Position numbers and translations under genes: made by a program
The notes under the pieces: generated by a model
Seen by the model: the letters and a program-made list of their open reading frames with translations, nothing else
The model's database searches: none
What the model was told of the DNA's origin: nothing
Origin: Gammaproteobacteria bacterium
GTDB taxonomy: Bacteria; Pseudomonadota; Gammaproteobacteria; Pseudomonadales; Pseudohongiellaceae
Reading direction: 5' to 3'
DNA: 64,000 nt
NCBI GenBank assembly: GCA_018401885.1
Contig: JAGYKB010000001.1
Span: 310,001-374,000 of the forward strand
Part shown: piece by piece, positions 1 to 10,201 of the stretch
Layout of the letters: each line of letters starts with the position of its first letter
Numbering within the stretch: the stretch's first letter is position 1

Positions 1-104
1 GGGGCATGCACTATCGAAGACCTCTGTGAATTCAAGCGGAAAACCAGCTATTGATATCTCCTCACTCTGTTTTTTAAGCGAGGATTATTACCTTGCCAAA
101 ACAG

Positions 105-140
105 AAAAAGCCATCGAGCTTTGATCGCTCAATGGCTTTT
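105..140 (-). terminator. Rho-independent terminator downstream of argG
   Basis: Hairpin aaaagccat-c-gagc/tttgatc/gctc-a-atggctttt; on the minus strand it is followed by a T-rich tract. Confidence 0.8.
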
Positions 141-166
141 CTTAGGCCCTCTAGAAGCAAGAGACT

Positions 167-1384
167 CTAGTGGCTTGCTCGTCCCTTTCGGGCTGCGATC
201 CGCAGACGGAGCGCGTTGAGCTTAATAAAGCCTGCCGCGTCTTTTTGATCATACGCGCCGTCGTCTTCTTCAAATGTCGCGATGCTTTCATCAAACAGCG
301 AATCGTCTGATTCTCTGCCAACAACAATGACATTGCCTTTGTAGAGCTTTAGGCGAACTCGACCGTTCACAAAGCGCTGCGACTCATCAATTAACGCCTG
401 AAGAGCGAGGCGCTCAGGCGAGAACCAGTACCCGTTATAGATTAGCGATGCGTAACGCGGCATGAGATCGTCCTTGAGATGCGCCAGTTCACGATCCATG
501 GTTAGCGACTCGATAGCGCGGTGGGCTTTAAGCATAATTGTGCCACCAGGCGTCTCATAGCATCCCCTCGACTTCATTCCCACGTAGCGATTTTCGACGA
601 TATCAGCCCGGCCTATTCCATTCGCGCCGCCGATTTTGTTCAAGGCTTCAAGGACGGACGCCGGTGACATTTGAATACCATCAATTGCCGTTATGTCTCC
701 CTTAGCATAATCAAGCTCTATGTAGGTAGGCGTGTCTGGCGCAGCTTCGGGCGCGACGCTCCAAAGCCACATAGCCTCTTCGGGTTCTGCAGCGGGGTCT
801 TCTAAAATGTCGCCTTCATACGATATGTGAAGAAGGTTAGCATCCATAGAATAAGGCGATTTGGACCCACGCTTTTTCTCTACCGCGATGTCATGCTTGG
901 CACAGTAAGCGAGTAATTTTTCCCGGGAGTTGAGATCCCATTCTCGCCACGGGGCAATAACCTGAATACCCGGGGCCAGCGCATAGGCGGCAAGCTCAAA
1001 TCGAACCTGATCATTGCCCTTGCCAGTCGCTCCATGAGAAATTGCATCGGCGCCCGTTTCCTGGGCAATCTCGACGAGCCGCTTAGCGATTAACGGTCGG
1101 GCAATGGATGTACCTAACAGATACTCACCTTCGTAGAGCGCGTTCGCGCGGAACATTGGGTAAACGTAGTCGCGCACAAACTCCTCTCGCAAATCTTCGA
1201 TGAAAATCTCTTTGATTCCCATCGCCTGGGCCTTGGCTCGAGCAGGCTCAACCTCACCGCCTTGCCCTACATCCGCTGTGAAAGTGACCACTTCACAGCC
1301 ATAGGTTTCGGTCAACCACTTAGCAATGACCGACGTGTCTAATCCACCTGAGTAAGCCAAAACGACTTTGTTTATATCCGACAT
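167..1384 (-). CDS. argG: Argininosuccinate synthase
   Basis: [24 protein letters not shown] and full-length ArgG similarity; start chosen at internal Met rather than ORF start 1423. Confidence 0.96.
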   Translation of the reverse strand: MSDINKVVLAYSGGLDTSVIAKWLTETYGCEVVTFTADVGQGGEVEPARAKAQAMGIKEIFIEDLREEFVRDYVYPMFRANALYEGEYLLGTSIARPLIAKRLVEIAQETGADAISHGATGKGNDQVRFELAAYALAPGIQVIAPWREWDLNSREKLLAYCAKHDIAVEKKRGSKSPYSMDANLLHISYEGDILEDPAAEPEEAMWLWSVAPEAAPDTPTYIELDYAKGDITAIDGIQMSPASVLEALNKIGGANGIGRADIVENRYVGMKSRGCYETPGGTIMLKAHRAIESLTMDRELAHLKDDLMPRYASLIYNGYWFSPERLALQALIDESQRFVNGRVRLKLYKGNVIVVGRESDDSLFDESIATFEEDDGAYDQKDAAGFIKLNALRLRIAARKGRASH

Positions 1385-1640
1385 ACTTGCGCTCCTTATA
1401 GCGGCCCCACGTCTGCGCGGCACCTCAACATCAACCCTGTCTGCAGTAACTGCTCTGCTAACCTAAGTATTCTATCACCACTGGGCGTGACATTCTGCTG
1501 CACTAATATCTAATATCTAAGATCAAAATGATCAACGTCAGTCGAGTGTTTAGATGCGTCACCGAATCCGCTACAATGCAGGCGCTTCCGAACACCGACG
1601 TCGCCTAGAAAATTCATTCACCCTCAAGGTGTAGATAACA

Positions 1641-2708
1641 ATGAACTCACCCGACCGCTCCCAAGAGACAAGCCCGCGGCGCCTCACTATAGATCAGCCC
1701 GATGATTGGCATCTTCACCTTAGGGACGGTGAAGCATTGAAGACGACAGTACCCCACACTGCCGCGCAGTTCGCGCGTGCGATTATCATGCCAAATTTAA
1801 AGCCCCCGGTAACGAGTCTGCAGGCGGCAAGTGACTATCGCGATCGAATTCTCAGCGCCCGACCCAGTGGCAATGAATTTGATCCATTAATGACACTGTA
1901 TCTGACTGACTCTCTTGAGCCGAGCGAAGTCGAAGCGGCATTCAACAGTGGTATTGTGCAAGCGGTGAAATACTACCCAGCCGGCGCCACGACTAATTCC
2001 GATTCTGGCGTATCCCACATGAGCGCGGTGATGCCTGTTCTCGAACGAATGGAAAAAATTGGGATGCCCTTGCTGATTCACGGCGAGGTAACAGACCATG
2101 AGATCGATATTTTTGACCGTGAAAAGGTATTTATCGAGACATTACTTGAACCCTTATGTCGCGATCTACCTGGCCTCAAGGTTGTGCTCGAGCACATTAC
2201 AACGCGGCATGCGGTCGAATTTGTCAGCTCAGCACCGAAAAACGTCGCGGCAACCATCACGGTTCATCACCTGCTGTATAATCGCAATCATCTGCTCGCC
2301 GGTGCCGTACGCCCTCATTATTACTGCTTACCGATACTTAAACGCAGCAGCCACCAAGAGGCTTTGATTACCGCCGCGACGAGCGGTAGTCCAAAATTTT
2401 TCTTAGGAACAGATTCAGCTCCTCACGCGCGCCACGCGAAGGAGAGCGACTGCGGTTGTGCGGGCATCTACACTGCAGCAGCGGCAATAGAGCTTTACGC
2501 TGAGGTTTTCGAATGCGCGGGCGCTCTTGCAAAACTAGAAGCCTTTGCCAGTCATAACGGGCCGGATTTCTATGAGTTGCCGCGTAATACCAAAAAAATT
2601 ACGCTAGAGAAAAAATCCTGGAAAATGCCGCCTAAATTCCCCTTTGCTCAAGGTGAGCTCATCCCGTTGCGCGCAGACGAATCAATTACTTGGCAGCTTA
2701 TTAAATAA
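1641..2708 (+). CDS. pyrC: Dihydroorotase
   Basis: [10 protein letters not shown] metal-binding motif and [10 protein letters not shown]; PyrC length 355 aa. Confidence 0.95.
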   Translation: MNSPDRSQETSPRRLTIDQPDDWHLHLRDGEALKTTVPHTAAQFARAIIMPNLKPPVTSLQAASDYRDRILSARPSGNEFDPLMTLYLTDSLEPSEVEAAFNSGIVQAVKYYPAGATTNSDSGVSHMSAVMPVLERMEKIGMPLLIHGEVTDHEIDIFDREKVFIETLLEPLCRDLPGLKVVLEHITTRHAVEFVSSAPKNVAATITVHHLLYNRNHLLAGAVRPHYYCLPILKRSSHQEALITAATSGSPKFFLGTDSAPHARHAKESDCGCAGIYTAAAAIELYAEVFECAGALAKLEAFASHNGPDFYELPRNTKKITLEKKSWKMPPKFPFAQGELIPLRADESITWQLIK

Positions 2709-2718
2709 AGAGTAGATC

Positions 2719-3423
2719 ATGAGCGTTTTTGGAAGTGAATCAGAGAGCGAATTTGAGCACGACTTCGATCAAGAGGAAGATCACGAGGCGAACGATGCGG
2801 CCGCGTTAATGATGGCCGCTCGATTTCGCGGCTATCTTCCGGTTATCGTTGACGTGGAAACCGGTGGCTTTAATTCTGCTACCGATGCCATGCTCGAAAT
2901 AGGCGCCGTGATACCCTGCTTTAATGCCTTGGGAGAACTCGAAACCGAGCAAACCTTTTTCCAGAGAATTATTCCATTTGAGGGGGCGAACCTTGAGGAA
3001 GCCGCTCTTAAATTCACTGGCATAGACCCTTTCCACCCACTCCGAATCGCGCGTCCCGAGAAAGAGGTTATGACCACCCTGTTCTCGGTAATACGCCAAG
3101 CGCTTAAAGCGAACCATTGTAAAAGGGCAATTTTGGTCGGACATAATGCCCATTTCGATCAAGGCTTCGTGAATGCTGCGAGTGCGCGTCACGACTTGAA
3201 ACGAAATCCTTTTCACCCGTTCTCAAACTTTGATACCGCAACGTTAAGTGGCTTGGCTTTTGGCCAGACTGTTCTCGCTCGCGCCTGCGAATGCGCAGGT
3301 ATCGAATTTGACAATAATGAGGCTCATTCTGCGCGCTACGACGCCGCAAAAACGGCTGAATTATTTTACGAAATTGTTAATCGCTGGCAACGGCTCGGTG
3401 GATGGCCGCACACACACGATTAG
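2719..3423 (+). CDS. rnt: Ribonuclease T (DEDD exonuclease)
   Basis: PVIVDVETGGFN, GHNAHFDQGF, HSARYDAAKTAELF exonuclease motifs; follows pyrC. Confidence 0.92.
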   Translation: MSVFGSESESEFEHDFDQEEDHEANDAAALMMAARFRGYLPVIVDVETGGFNSATDAMLEIGAVIPCFNALGELETEQTFFQRIIPFEGANLEEAALKFTGIDPFHPLRIARPEKEVMTTLFSVIRQALKANHCKRAILVGHNAHFDQGFVNAASARHDLKRNPFHPFSNFDTATLSGLAFGQTVLARACECAGIEFDNNEAHSARYDAAKTAELFYEIVNRWQRLGGWPHTHD

Positions 3424-3477
3424 GCAGGCAATCTAGCCGAACGCACGGATTGCGCTCGACTAGCTATTAATCGAGAG

Positions 3478-3795
3478 CTATTCAACTTCAACGCTTTCGA
3501 TTAGTGTCTGTAGCTCACCCTTCTCATACATTTCCACAATAATGTCGCAGCCGCCTATCAATTCGCCTTCGACGAAGAGCTGAGGGAATGTAGGCCAGTT
3601 AGACACGCTTGGCAGCGTCGCTCGAATCTCTGGATTAGACAAAATGTCGACATAAGCGAATTTTTTTCCGCAGGCCATTAGTAGCTGCGTCGCTTGTGAT
3701 GAAAAGCCACACTGCGGTGCTTCTGGGTTGCCTTTCATATATAGCAGTATCGGGTTGCTTGCTATTTGATCTTGGATTGTTTGTTCAATGCTCAT
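3478..3795 (-). CDS. grxD: Monothiol glutaredoxin, Grx4 family
   Basis: LYMKGNPEAPQCGFSSQ (CGFS active site), WPTFPQLFVEGELIGGCDI. Confidence 0.95.
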   Translation of the reverse strand: MSIEQTIQDQIASNPILLYMKGNPEAPQCGFSSQATQLLMACGKKFAYVDILSNPEIRATLPSVSNWPTFPQLFVEGELIGGCDIIVEMYEKGELQTLIESVEVE

Positions 3796-3987
3796 GCGGT
3801 GTCCTTATTATCCTGTCAGAATGTCGCCTAGGCGGTGCGGTCTCTAAATGCTGCCTGTCACAGGTGTCGCGATCGCCAGCTATCGTCAGTTTCTGCGGCG
3901 CTGCAGCGACGGAGTCAAACGAAGTTTACCTTGTATCAGTTCTCCATGTAAGCAAACGACGAAAAGTCTAGCACCAATAATCGGAGA

Positions 3988-5541
3988 TTAGCCCTTTCCC
4001 CAGCCACCGCCCCCGGGGGTTTCTATGGTTAATCGATCACCCGGGAGTACGGTCAGTTCCGCTTTCGCAGGAATTTTTTCCCCGTTGAGCCAATTCCGCC
4101 CTACCTCGCCCTCACCTCCCCCGCAGAGTCCCCAGGGTGCGAAACGCCTCCGCTCTGTAAGCAAACTGAGCTGGGCTTCTTGCAGAAACTCATATTCGCG
4201 GATAAGCCCCTCGCCGCCACGATTAAGGCCGCGCCCGCCGCTCCCTCGGCGAATGGCAACACGGCGCATCCTCAAGGGATAGTGATATTCGAGACTCTCG
4301 ACTGGCGTGTTCAGCGTATTCGTCATATGGGTATGCACCGCCGAGCACCCAGCGCGCCGAGGCCCGCCACCGGCACCGCCTGCAAGCGTTTCATAATAGT
4401 CCCAGCGCGAACCTAGTTCTCTCGACGCCCCCATTGCCACATTATTCATCGTCCCCTGAGACGCGGCAGGAATACGAGTGGGCACCGCGGCCGCGAGGGC
4501 GCGAAAAATAACATCTACGAGCCGCATCGATGTCTCAACATTCCCTGCAGCAACAGCAGCTGGATACTCAGGATTCAACACAGAGGACTTGCGGGTGATC
4601 ACAGTCAGGTCTGCAAAGAGACCCGCACACAGCGGCACATTCTCAGGTAGCAGGCAGCAGTGACAATAATAGGCTGCGGCAGCCGCCACCGATTCAGGAC
4701 AGTTTAGGTTGCCACGGACCTGATCGGCAGACTGGGTGAAGTCAAATTGTATGCGAGCGCCTTCGATTAGTATTTTTACCCGTAAAGGTAACTGCTGCCC
4801 CCCGAAGCCGTCATCGTCTAAAAAATCCTCAGCGCTGTATTCACCGTCAGCGACCTGTACGACAGCAGTTGCTGACAACCGTCGCGCGTAAGCATTGAGA
4901 GCATCGAGTGCAGCCGAATACCGAGCCGCCCCATAAGAAACAACGAGCGCGCGCAAACGATCGACGGCGAGGAGGTTTGCACCTAATTGTGCAGCGAAAT
5001 CGCCACTCAATACACCCGCTTGTTCATAGAGCAGCGCATCAATACGAGCACCGCACGATTGAAACTCTCCACCACGAAGAAGAAGTATCGGTGCAATTAG
5101 CACCCCCTCGTCATTAATCGTAGTCGACAACGGCATCGAGCCTGGTGTCTCGCACCCGATGTGCGCGTGATGTGCTCTGTTAGCAACGAAACCAACCAGT
5201 CGAGAGAGAGTAGTAGCGTCCTCTGTAAACACCGGTGCCAGAAGCGTGACATCAGGCAAATGAGTGCCGCCAAGATAGGGGTCGTTTATGACAAGCATAT
5301 CGCCGGGTTGCCAATCCTGTGAAGCGACTAATGCCTGCATGGTATACGCCATACTGCCGAGATGGACAGGGATGTGAGCCGCCTGCGAGGCCAGTTCGCC
5401 ATTAGATGCGAAGACTGCGCAGGAGAAATCTAACCTATCTTTTATATTGGGCGAGAAAGCAGAACGCTGTAGTACTCCGCCCATTTCATCGCAAATCGCT
5501 TGCAGACGACTAGTAAAAAGCTTGAGTTCTATCGGATTCAC
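3988..5541 (-). CDS. Hydantoinase B/oxoprolinase family protein (HyuB-like)
   Basis: NPIELKLFTSRLQAICDEMGGVLQRSAFSPNIKDRLDFSCAVF, HIPVHLGSM, NDPYLGGTHLPD; probable GTG start at 5541. Confidence 0.9.
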   Translation of the reverse strand: MNPIELKLFTSRLQAICDEMGGVLQRSAFSPNIKDRLDFSCAVFASNGELASQAAHIPVHLGSMAYTMQALVASQDWQPGDMLVINDPYLGGTHLPDVTLLAPVFTEDATTLSRLVGFVANRAHHAHIGCETPGSMPLSTTINDEGVLIAPILLLRGGEFQSCGARIDALLYEQAGVLSGDFAAQLGANLLAVDRLRALVVSYGAARYSAALDALNAYARRLSATAVVQVADGEYSAEDFLDDDGFGGQQLPLRVKILIEGARIQFDFTQSADQVRGNLNCPESVAAAAAYYCHCCLLPENVPLCAGLFADLTVITRKSSVLNPEYPAAVAAGNVETSMRLVDVIFRALAAAVPTRIPAASQGTMNNVAMGASRELGSRWDYYETLAGGAGGGPRRAGCSAVHTHMTNTLNTPVESLEYHYPLRMRRVAIRRGSGGRGLNRGGEGLIREYEFLQEAQLSLLTERRRFAPWGLCGGGEGEVGRNWLNGEKIPAKAELTVLPGDRLTIETPGGGGWGKG

Positions 5542-5734
5542 ATATCGCCCTTTAGAAATTTGATGATCTCGGTTTTGCCCGTCAGCTCGGCTAACAAATT
5601 TTAGCTGAGTTTGCCTCACGCGCACCCTGCCGATAGAATGCCACTGCCTAGCGCGCCATCACAAGCTTTACTGTTTTTTGATGACATTTTTCCCTCCTCT
5701 TACACGCGGGGATTTACCCCAAGGGCCATAGTCC

Positions 5735-6631
5735 ATGAGTTGCAGACATTTCCTCACCCTCAAAGACCTTAGCAGTGACGAATTTCGAGCGCTTATCGCG
5801 CGAGCGTCCGAGCTGAAGGGCAACCCTGCAGCGGCAAAGCGAGCAGACGGCAAGACGCTTGGCTTAATTTTCGAGAAATCATCGACGCGCACGCGTGTTG
5901 CTTTCGAAGTCGCCATGAATCAAGTTGGCGGCAGTGCTCTCTTTCTGTCCAGCAACGACTCGCAGCTTGGCCGAGGAGAACCTATCGAAGACACCGCCCG
6001 TGTGCTCTCTCGCATGGTCGATTGCGTTGCCATCCGCACATTCCATCATTCTCAGCTGGAGTCTTTCGCTCGCTATTCCCAAGTGCCAGTAATCAACGCC
6101 CTAACAGACGACTATCATCCCTGCCAACTGCTTGCTGACATGCAAACCTTCGCTGAACATCGCGGAGACATCACTGGGAAGCGGGTAGCATGGATAGGTG
6201 ACGGTAACAATATGTGCCACTCTTATATTAATGCTGCTGAGTTGTTAGATTTTGAGCTCACCATTGCGAGCCCGGCAGGCTTCGAGCCAAATGAGGCCCT
6301 CGTTGCCGCACATTCTAAGCGTGTGAAACTATGCGGATCACCTCAGGAGGCTGTCGCCGGAGCAAGTCTCGTTGTAACGGACGTGTGGGCATCGATGGGC
6401 CAAGAGGATGAACAGGCCGCCCGCCTTGCCAAATTCGCGGGTTTTCAAGTCAACCCCCAACTGATGGGCTATGCCGAGCACGATGCCCTCTTCATGCACT
6501 GCCTACCGGCACATCGTGGTGAAGAGGTGAGCGCTGAACTGCTCGATGGCGCGTCATCCGTCGTTTGGGACGAGGCCGAGAATCGGATGCATTCGCAAAA
6601 AGCGCTGATCGAATTTTTGCTTAATTCTTAA
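5735..6631 (+). CDS. argF: Ornithine carbamoyltransferase
   Basis: [38 protein letters not shown] motifs. Confidence 0.95.
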   Translation: MSCRHFLTLKDLSSDEFRALIARASELKGNPAAAKRADGKTLGLIFEKSSTRTRVAFEVAMNQVGGSALFLSSNDSQLGRGEPIEDTARVLSRMVDCVAIRTFHHSQLESFARYSQVPVINALTDDYHPCQLLADMQTFAEHRGDITGKRVAWIGDGNNMCHSYINAAELLDFELTIASPAGFEPNEALVAAHSKRVKLCGSPQEAVAGASLVVTDVWASMGQEDEQAARLAKFAGFQVNPQLMGYAEHDALFMHCLPAHRGEEVSAELLDGASSVVWDEAENRMHSQKALIEFLLNS

Positions 6632-6727
6632 TTCTCTTGTCACTTCGACACTCCTGTGGAGCTGAATCTGGCCTCTGCTATTCTCTTAAACAGTCTTTGA
6701 AATAGTCTCTAAAATTAACCTTCCGTG

Positions 6728-6771
6728 CATTGTGCATCCCAAGGCGAGTTATCCACAGCCTATGCACAATG
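6728..6771. promoter_or_regulatory. Inverted repeat (cattgtgcat / atgcacaatg) surrounding a DnaA-box-like 9-mer ttatccaca (6749-6757)
   Basis: Read directly; repeat extends to 11 bp with the flanking g/c pair; lies in the nrdA upstream region. Confidence 0.6.
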
Positions 6772-6806
6772 CGCAAACATCTATTGCACTTGCATTCGAG
6801 AATATA

Positions 6807-6822
6807 AAACACTATCTTGTGT
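6807..6822. promoter_or_regulatory. Putative NrdR box 1
   Basis: aaacactatcttgtgt matches acaCwAtATaTwGtgt at 13/16 positions by eye. Confidence 0.6.
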
Positions 6823-6837
6823 CGTTGTGGCGGGCTT

Positions 6838-6853
6838 CACCCATATATAGTGA
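6838..6853. promoter_or_regulatory. Putative NrdR box 2, 31 bp start-to-start from box 1
   Basis: cacccatatatagtga matches the core of the NrdR consensus. Confidence 0.65.
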
Positions 6854-6948
6854 TCCGTGCACCTTTTTTGTGCTTTGCAGGGGCGTTGCACTGTATTTTC
6901 AAAGTATTTAATTATTTTTAAAGAAATAGCTAAAGTCTTTGGGAAAAA

Positions 6949-6964
6949 ACACTATATATAGTGT
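6949..6964. promoter_or_regulatory. Putative NrdR box 3 (perfect palindrome)
   Basis: acactatatatagtgt is a perfect 16-bp palindrome fitting the NrdR consensus. Confidence 0.75.
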
Positions 6965-7137
6965 ACAAGGTAGATAGTCCTACACTAAAGAGCACAGCAG
7001 GCGAGCAGGATTAAATCTCGGCATAGGTCAACGCAAAAAAAAGTAGAATGCCCAGAAAAACCAGAGAAAAAGACCAGAAAATAGAATAGTAGGCCGCGCA
7101 AAGCAGCCAAAAGCATAGAAAAATACCGGAGCGCATA

Positions 7138-9990
7138 ATGCAGATAGATGCACAAACCACCGCCAGCACTAAACCAGCGATTTCCCCCTCAGTAGACGCA
7201 CCAAGCCCCGCATCGACAGCACCTGGCCAGTTGCGAGTCATTAAACGCAATGGCGCAGTGGTGGGTTATGACGCCTCCAAAATCAGTGTAGCGATTACCA
7301 AGGCCTACCTAGAGGTCGAAGGCGGAAATGCTGCCGATTCGACCCGCATCCACGAATCCGTAGCCCAGCTCGTTCACCAAATCACAGATATCTTCAGTCG
7401 ACGCATGCCCTCTGGCGGAACCATCCACATTGAGGATATTCAAGACCAAGTGGAGCTCGCCTTGATGCGCAGCGGCGAGCACAAGGTGGCTCGCAGCTAC
7501 GTGATTTATCGCGCGGAGCATGATCGCCTTCGGCAGCAGAAACGCGAAGCACCTGTCGATAAAGAGGCGCAGATTAGTATTACTCTCGACAACGGCGAAC
7601 AAGGACCCCTAGATGCCCAGCGCCTTCGTGTTGTTATCGATGAAGCATGCGAAGGACTTGAGGGTGTCTCGGCCGATGCAATCTACAAAGAGACGCTCAA
7701 AAACCTCTATCCTGGTGTGAAGATGAGCGACGTTCGCACCTCGCTTGTGATGTGCGCGAGAACGATGGTTGAGAAAGACCCGAATTACTCTTATGTGACG
7801 GCCCGCCTTTTGATGGATACCGTCCGCGCAGAGGCACTCGGGTTTCTAGGCATAGCCGAAGCAGCCACTCAATCGGAAATGCACTACCGGTATGCGGCTA
7901 CGCTCAAACCTTACATAGAGAAAGGCGTAGAACTCGAACTTCTCTCGCCCCACTTGCTCGACTATGACTTGGGCAAGCTAGGCGCCGCGTTACAGGCAGA
8001 CAGGGATCAGCAGTTCACCTATCTCGGTCTGCAGACGCTCTATGACCGCTACTTCATCCACAGCAACGGTACGCGTTTTGAATTGCCGCAGGTGTTTTTT
8101 ATGCGCGTGGCAATGGGCCTCGCAAGCAATGAAGAGAATCGCGAAGACCGAGCGATTGAGTTCTATAATTTGCTGTCGAGCTTCGACTATATGGTTTCGA
8201 CGCCACAGCTCTTCAACTCTGGCACTCTGCGTCCGCAGCTCTCCTCGTGCTTTTTAACAACGGTACCAGATGATCTCTTCGGGATTTACTCTGCCATTCG
8301 CGATAACGCGATGCTGTCAAAATGGGCGGGCGGTCTCGGTAACGATTGGACTCCAGTGCGCGCGCTGGGTGCACACATCAAGGGCACGAATGGCAAATCC
8401 CAAGGCATTGTTCCCTTCTTAAAAGTCGTTAACGACACTGCCGTTGCCGTCAATCAAGGAGGAAAGCGCAAAGGCGCTGTGTGTTCCTACTTAGAGACCT
8501 GGCACCTCGACATCGAGGAGTTCTTAGAACTTCGCAAAAACACCGGAGACGAAAGGCGCCGTGCGCACGACATGAATACAGCGAACTGGATTCCTGACCT
8601 CTTCATGAAGCGCGTGTTCAATGATCAAGAATGGACATTATTCTCACCGAACAATGTACCCGAGCTGCACGATTTGCACGGTCTCGCGTTCGAAGAAAAA
8701 TACGTTGAATATGAGCGCATGGCGGCAGCGGGCCAGATCGACGTCTATAAGACAGTAAAGGCGAGCGACCTCTGGCGCAAGATGATCTCTATGTTATTCG
8801 AAACAGGTCATCCGTGGATTACCTTCAAAGATGCCTGTAATGTACGTTCGCCTCAGCAACACATTGGTGCAATACACTCGTCTAACTTGTGTACAGAGAT
8901 CACACTCAATACCAACAAAGACGAGATTGCAGTATGTAATCTAGGCTCTATTAACCTTGTCAATCATGTTGATGAGAACGGCCTCAATCGTGAAAAATTA
9001 AAGAAGTCGATCACGACGGCAGTGCGTATGCTTGATAACGTAATCGATATCAACTATTACTCAGTGCCACAGGCTGAAAACTCAAACCTAAAGCATAGGC
9101 CTATCGGCATGGGAATCATGGGTTTCCAAGACGCGCTTTATGCCCAGAGAATTCCCTATGCATCGGAGCAAGCGGTTGAGTTTGCCGATGTCTCGATGGA
9201 GGTAATAAGCTATTACGCCTTGAGCGCCTCAAGTGATCTAGCTGCCGAACGAGGTAGCTATCAGTCCTATAAAGGCTCTCTATGGGATCAAGGCATACTC
9301 CCTATCGACTCGCTCAAGCTTCTCTATGAAGCGCGTGGTGTTGACTTCCTTGATGTCAATATGGACCAACGCCTCGACTGGGACAGTCTGCGCAATAAGA
9401 TACAAAAAGACGGCATGCGTAACTCGAATGTTCTCGCGATCGCACCCACCGCAACCATCGCAAATATCAGCGGTGTATCGCAGTCGATAGAGCCGACTTA
9501 CCAAAATTTATATGTTAAATCGAATCTTTCGGGTGAGTTCACAGTTGTGAACCCATTCTTGGTTAGAGACCTCAAAAACCTGGGCCTTTGGGACAGTGTG
9601 ATGGTTAACGACCTCAAATATTACGAGGGTAGCGTTCAGAAAATCGACAGAATTCCAGAGTCAATCAAACGCATCTACGCAACTGCCTTCGAAATTGAGC
9701 CTCGCTGGTTAGTAGATGCCGCGAGTCGACGTCAAAAATGGATCGATCAGGCTCAATCGCTCAATCTGTATGTTGCTGGTGCCAGTGGCAAGAAGCTCGA
9801 CATCACTTACAAAATGGCATGGCTGCGTGGTTTAAAAACGACGTACTACTTGCGAGCGCTCGCTGCTACTACGACAGAGAAATCTACCGTATCGGACATG
9901 AGTCTCAACAAGGTTTCTGCGCAACCGGCGCCAGCAGCCGTGCCGCAGGCCTGCTCGTTGGATGATCCGGATTGCGAAGCGTGTCAATAA
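7138..9990 (+). CDS. nrdA: Ribonucleoside-diphosphate reductase class Ia, alpha subunit
   Basis: N-terminal ATP-cone (VIKRNGAVVGYDASKISVAITKAY), NLCTEITLNT, C-terminal DPDCEACQ redox tail. Confidence 0.96.
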   Translation: MQIDAQTTASTKPAISPSVDAPSPASTAPGQLRVIKRNGAVVGYDASKISVAITKAYLEVEGGNAADSTRIHESVAQLVHQITDIFSRRMPSGGTIHIEDIQDQVELALMRSGEHKVARSYVIYRAEHDRLRQQKREAPVDKEAQISITLDNGEQGPLDAQRLRVVIDEACEGLEGVSADAIYKETLKNLYPGVKMSDVRTSLVMCARTMVEKDPNYSYVTARLLMDTVRAEALGFLGIAEAATQSEMHYRYAATLKPYIEKGVELELLSPHLLDYDLGKLGAALQADRDQQFTYLGLQTLYDRYFIHSNGTRFELPQVFFMRVAMGLASNEENREDRAIEFYNLLSSFDYMVSTPQLFNSGTLRPQLSSCFLTTVPDDLFGIYSAIRDNAMLSKWAGGLGNDWTPVRALGAHIKGTNGKSQGIVPFLKVVNDTAVAVNQGGKRKGAVCSYLETWHLDIEEFLELRKNTGDERRRAHDMNTANWIPDLFMKRVFNDQEWTLFSPNNVPELHDLHGLAFEEKYVEYERMAAAGQIDVYKTVKASDLWRKMISMLFETGHPWITFKDACNVRSPQQHIGAIHSSNLCTEITLNTNKDEIAVCNLGSINLVNHVDENGLNREKLKKSITTAVRMLDNVIDINYYSVPQAENSNLKHRPIGMGIMGFQDALYAQRIPYASEQAVEFADVSMEVISYYALSASSDLAAERGSYQSYKGSLWDQGILPIDSLKLLYEARGVDFLDVNMDQRLDWDSLRNKIQKDGMRNSNVLAIAPTATIANISGVSQSIEPTYQNLYVKSNLSGEFTVVNPFLVRDLKNLGLWDSVMVNDLKYYEGSVQKIDRIPESIKRIYATAFEIEPRWLVDAASRRQKWIDQAQSLNLYVAGASGKKLDITYKMAWLRGLKTTYYLRALAATTTEKSTVSDMSLNKVSAQPAPAAVPQACSLDDPDCEACQ

Positions 9991-9993
9991 TTT

Positions 9994-10020
9994 TAGGCCC
10001 TATCAGCTTGATAGGGCCTA
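9994..10020. repeat. Perfect 12-bp stem-loop between nrdA and nrdB
   Basis: taggccctatca-gct-tgatagggccta; no U-tract follows on the + strand. Confidence 0.8.
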
Positions 10021-10201
10021 GTAAAAAAGTTGCTAGATTAATAAAAAACAAAAGATTTAACCGACTGGTATAAAAACCGAACAGCGTAATCAAACGTAAA
10101 TTGAATGGCACATTCATAAGAATCTGACCAACAAACACGCGATAGAAAAATTTAGCTAAACAAGGCCTGTGGCCACGCTGCAGTTGATAGAGGAAATAAT
10201 C

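Noticed and set aside
1504-1525. ctaatatctaatatctaagatc near-repeat upstream of pyrC considered as an operator
   Set aside because: Too short and low-complexity to assign a regulator.
7011-7250. Antisense ORF over the nrdA leader
   Set aside because: Arises from the A-rich leader read as poly-Phe/Leu codons; no plausible domain and overlaps the nrdA start.
9994-10020. Hairpin as an intrinsic terminator of nrdA
   Set aside because: No T-run follows the stem on either strand; listed as a stem-loop instead.
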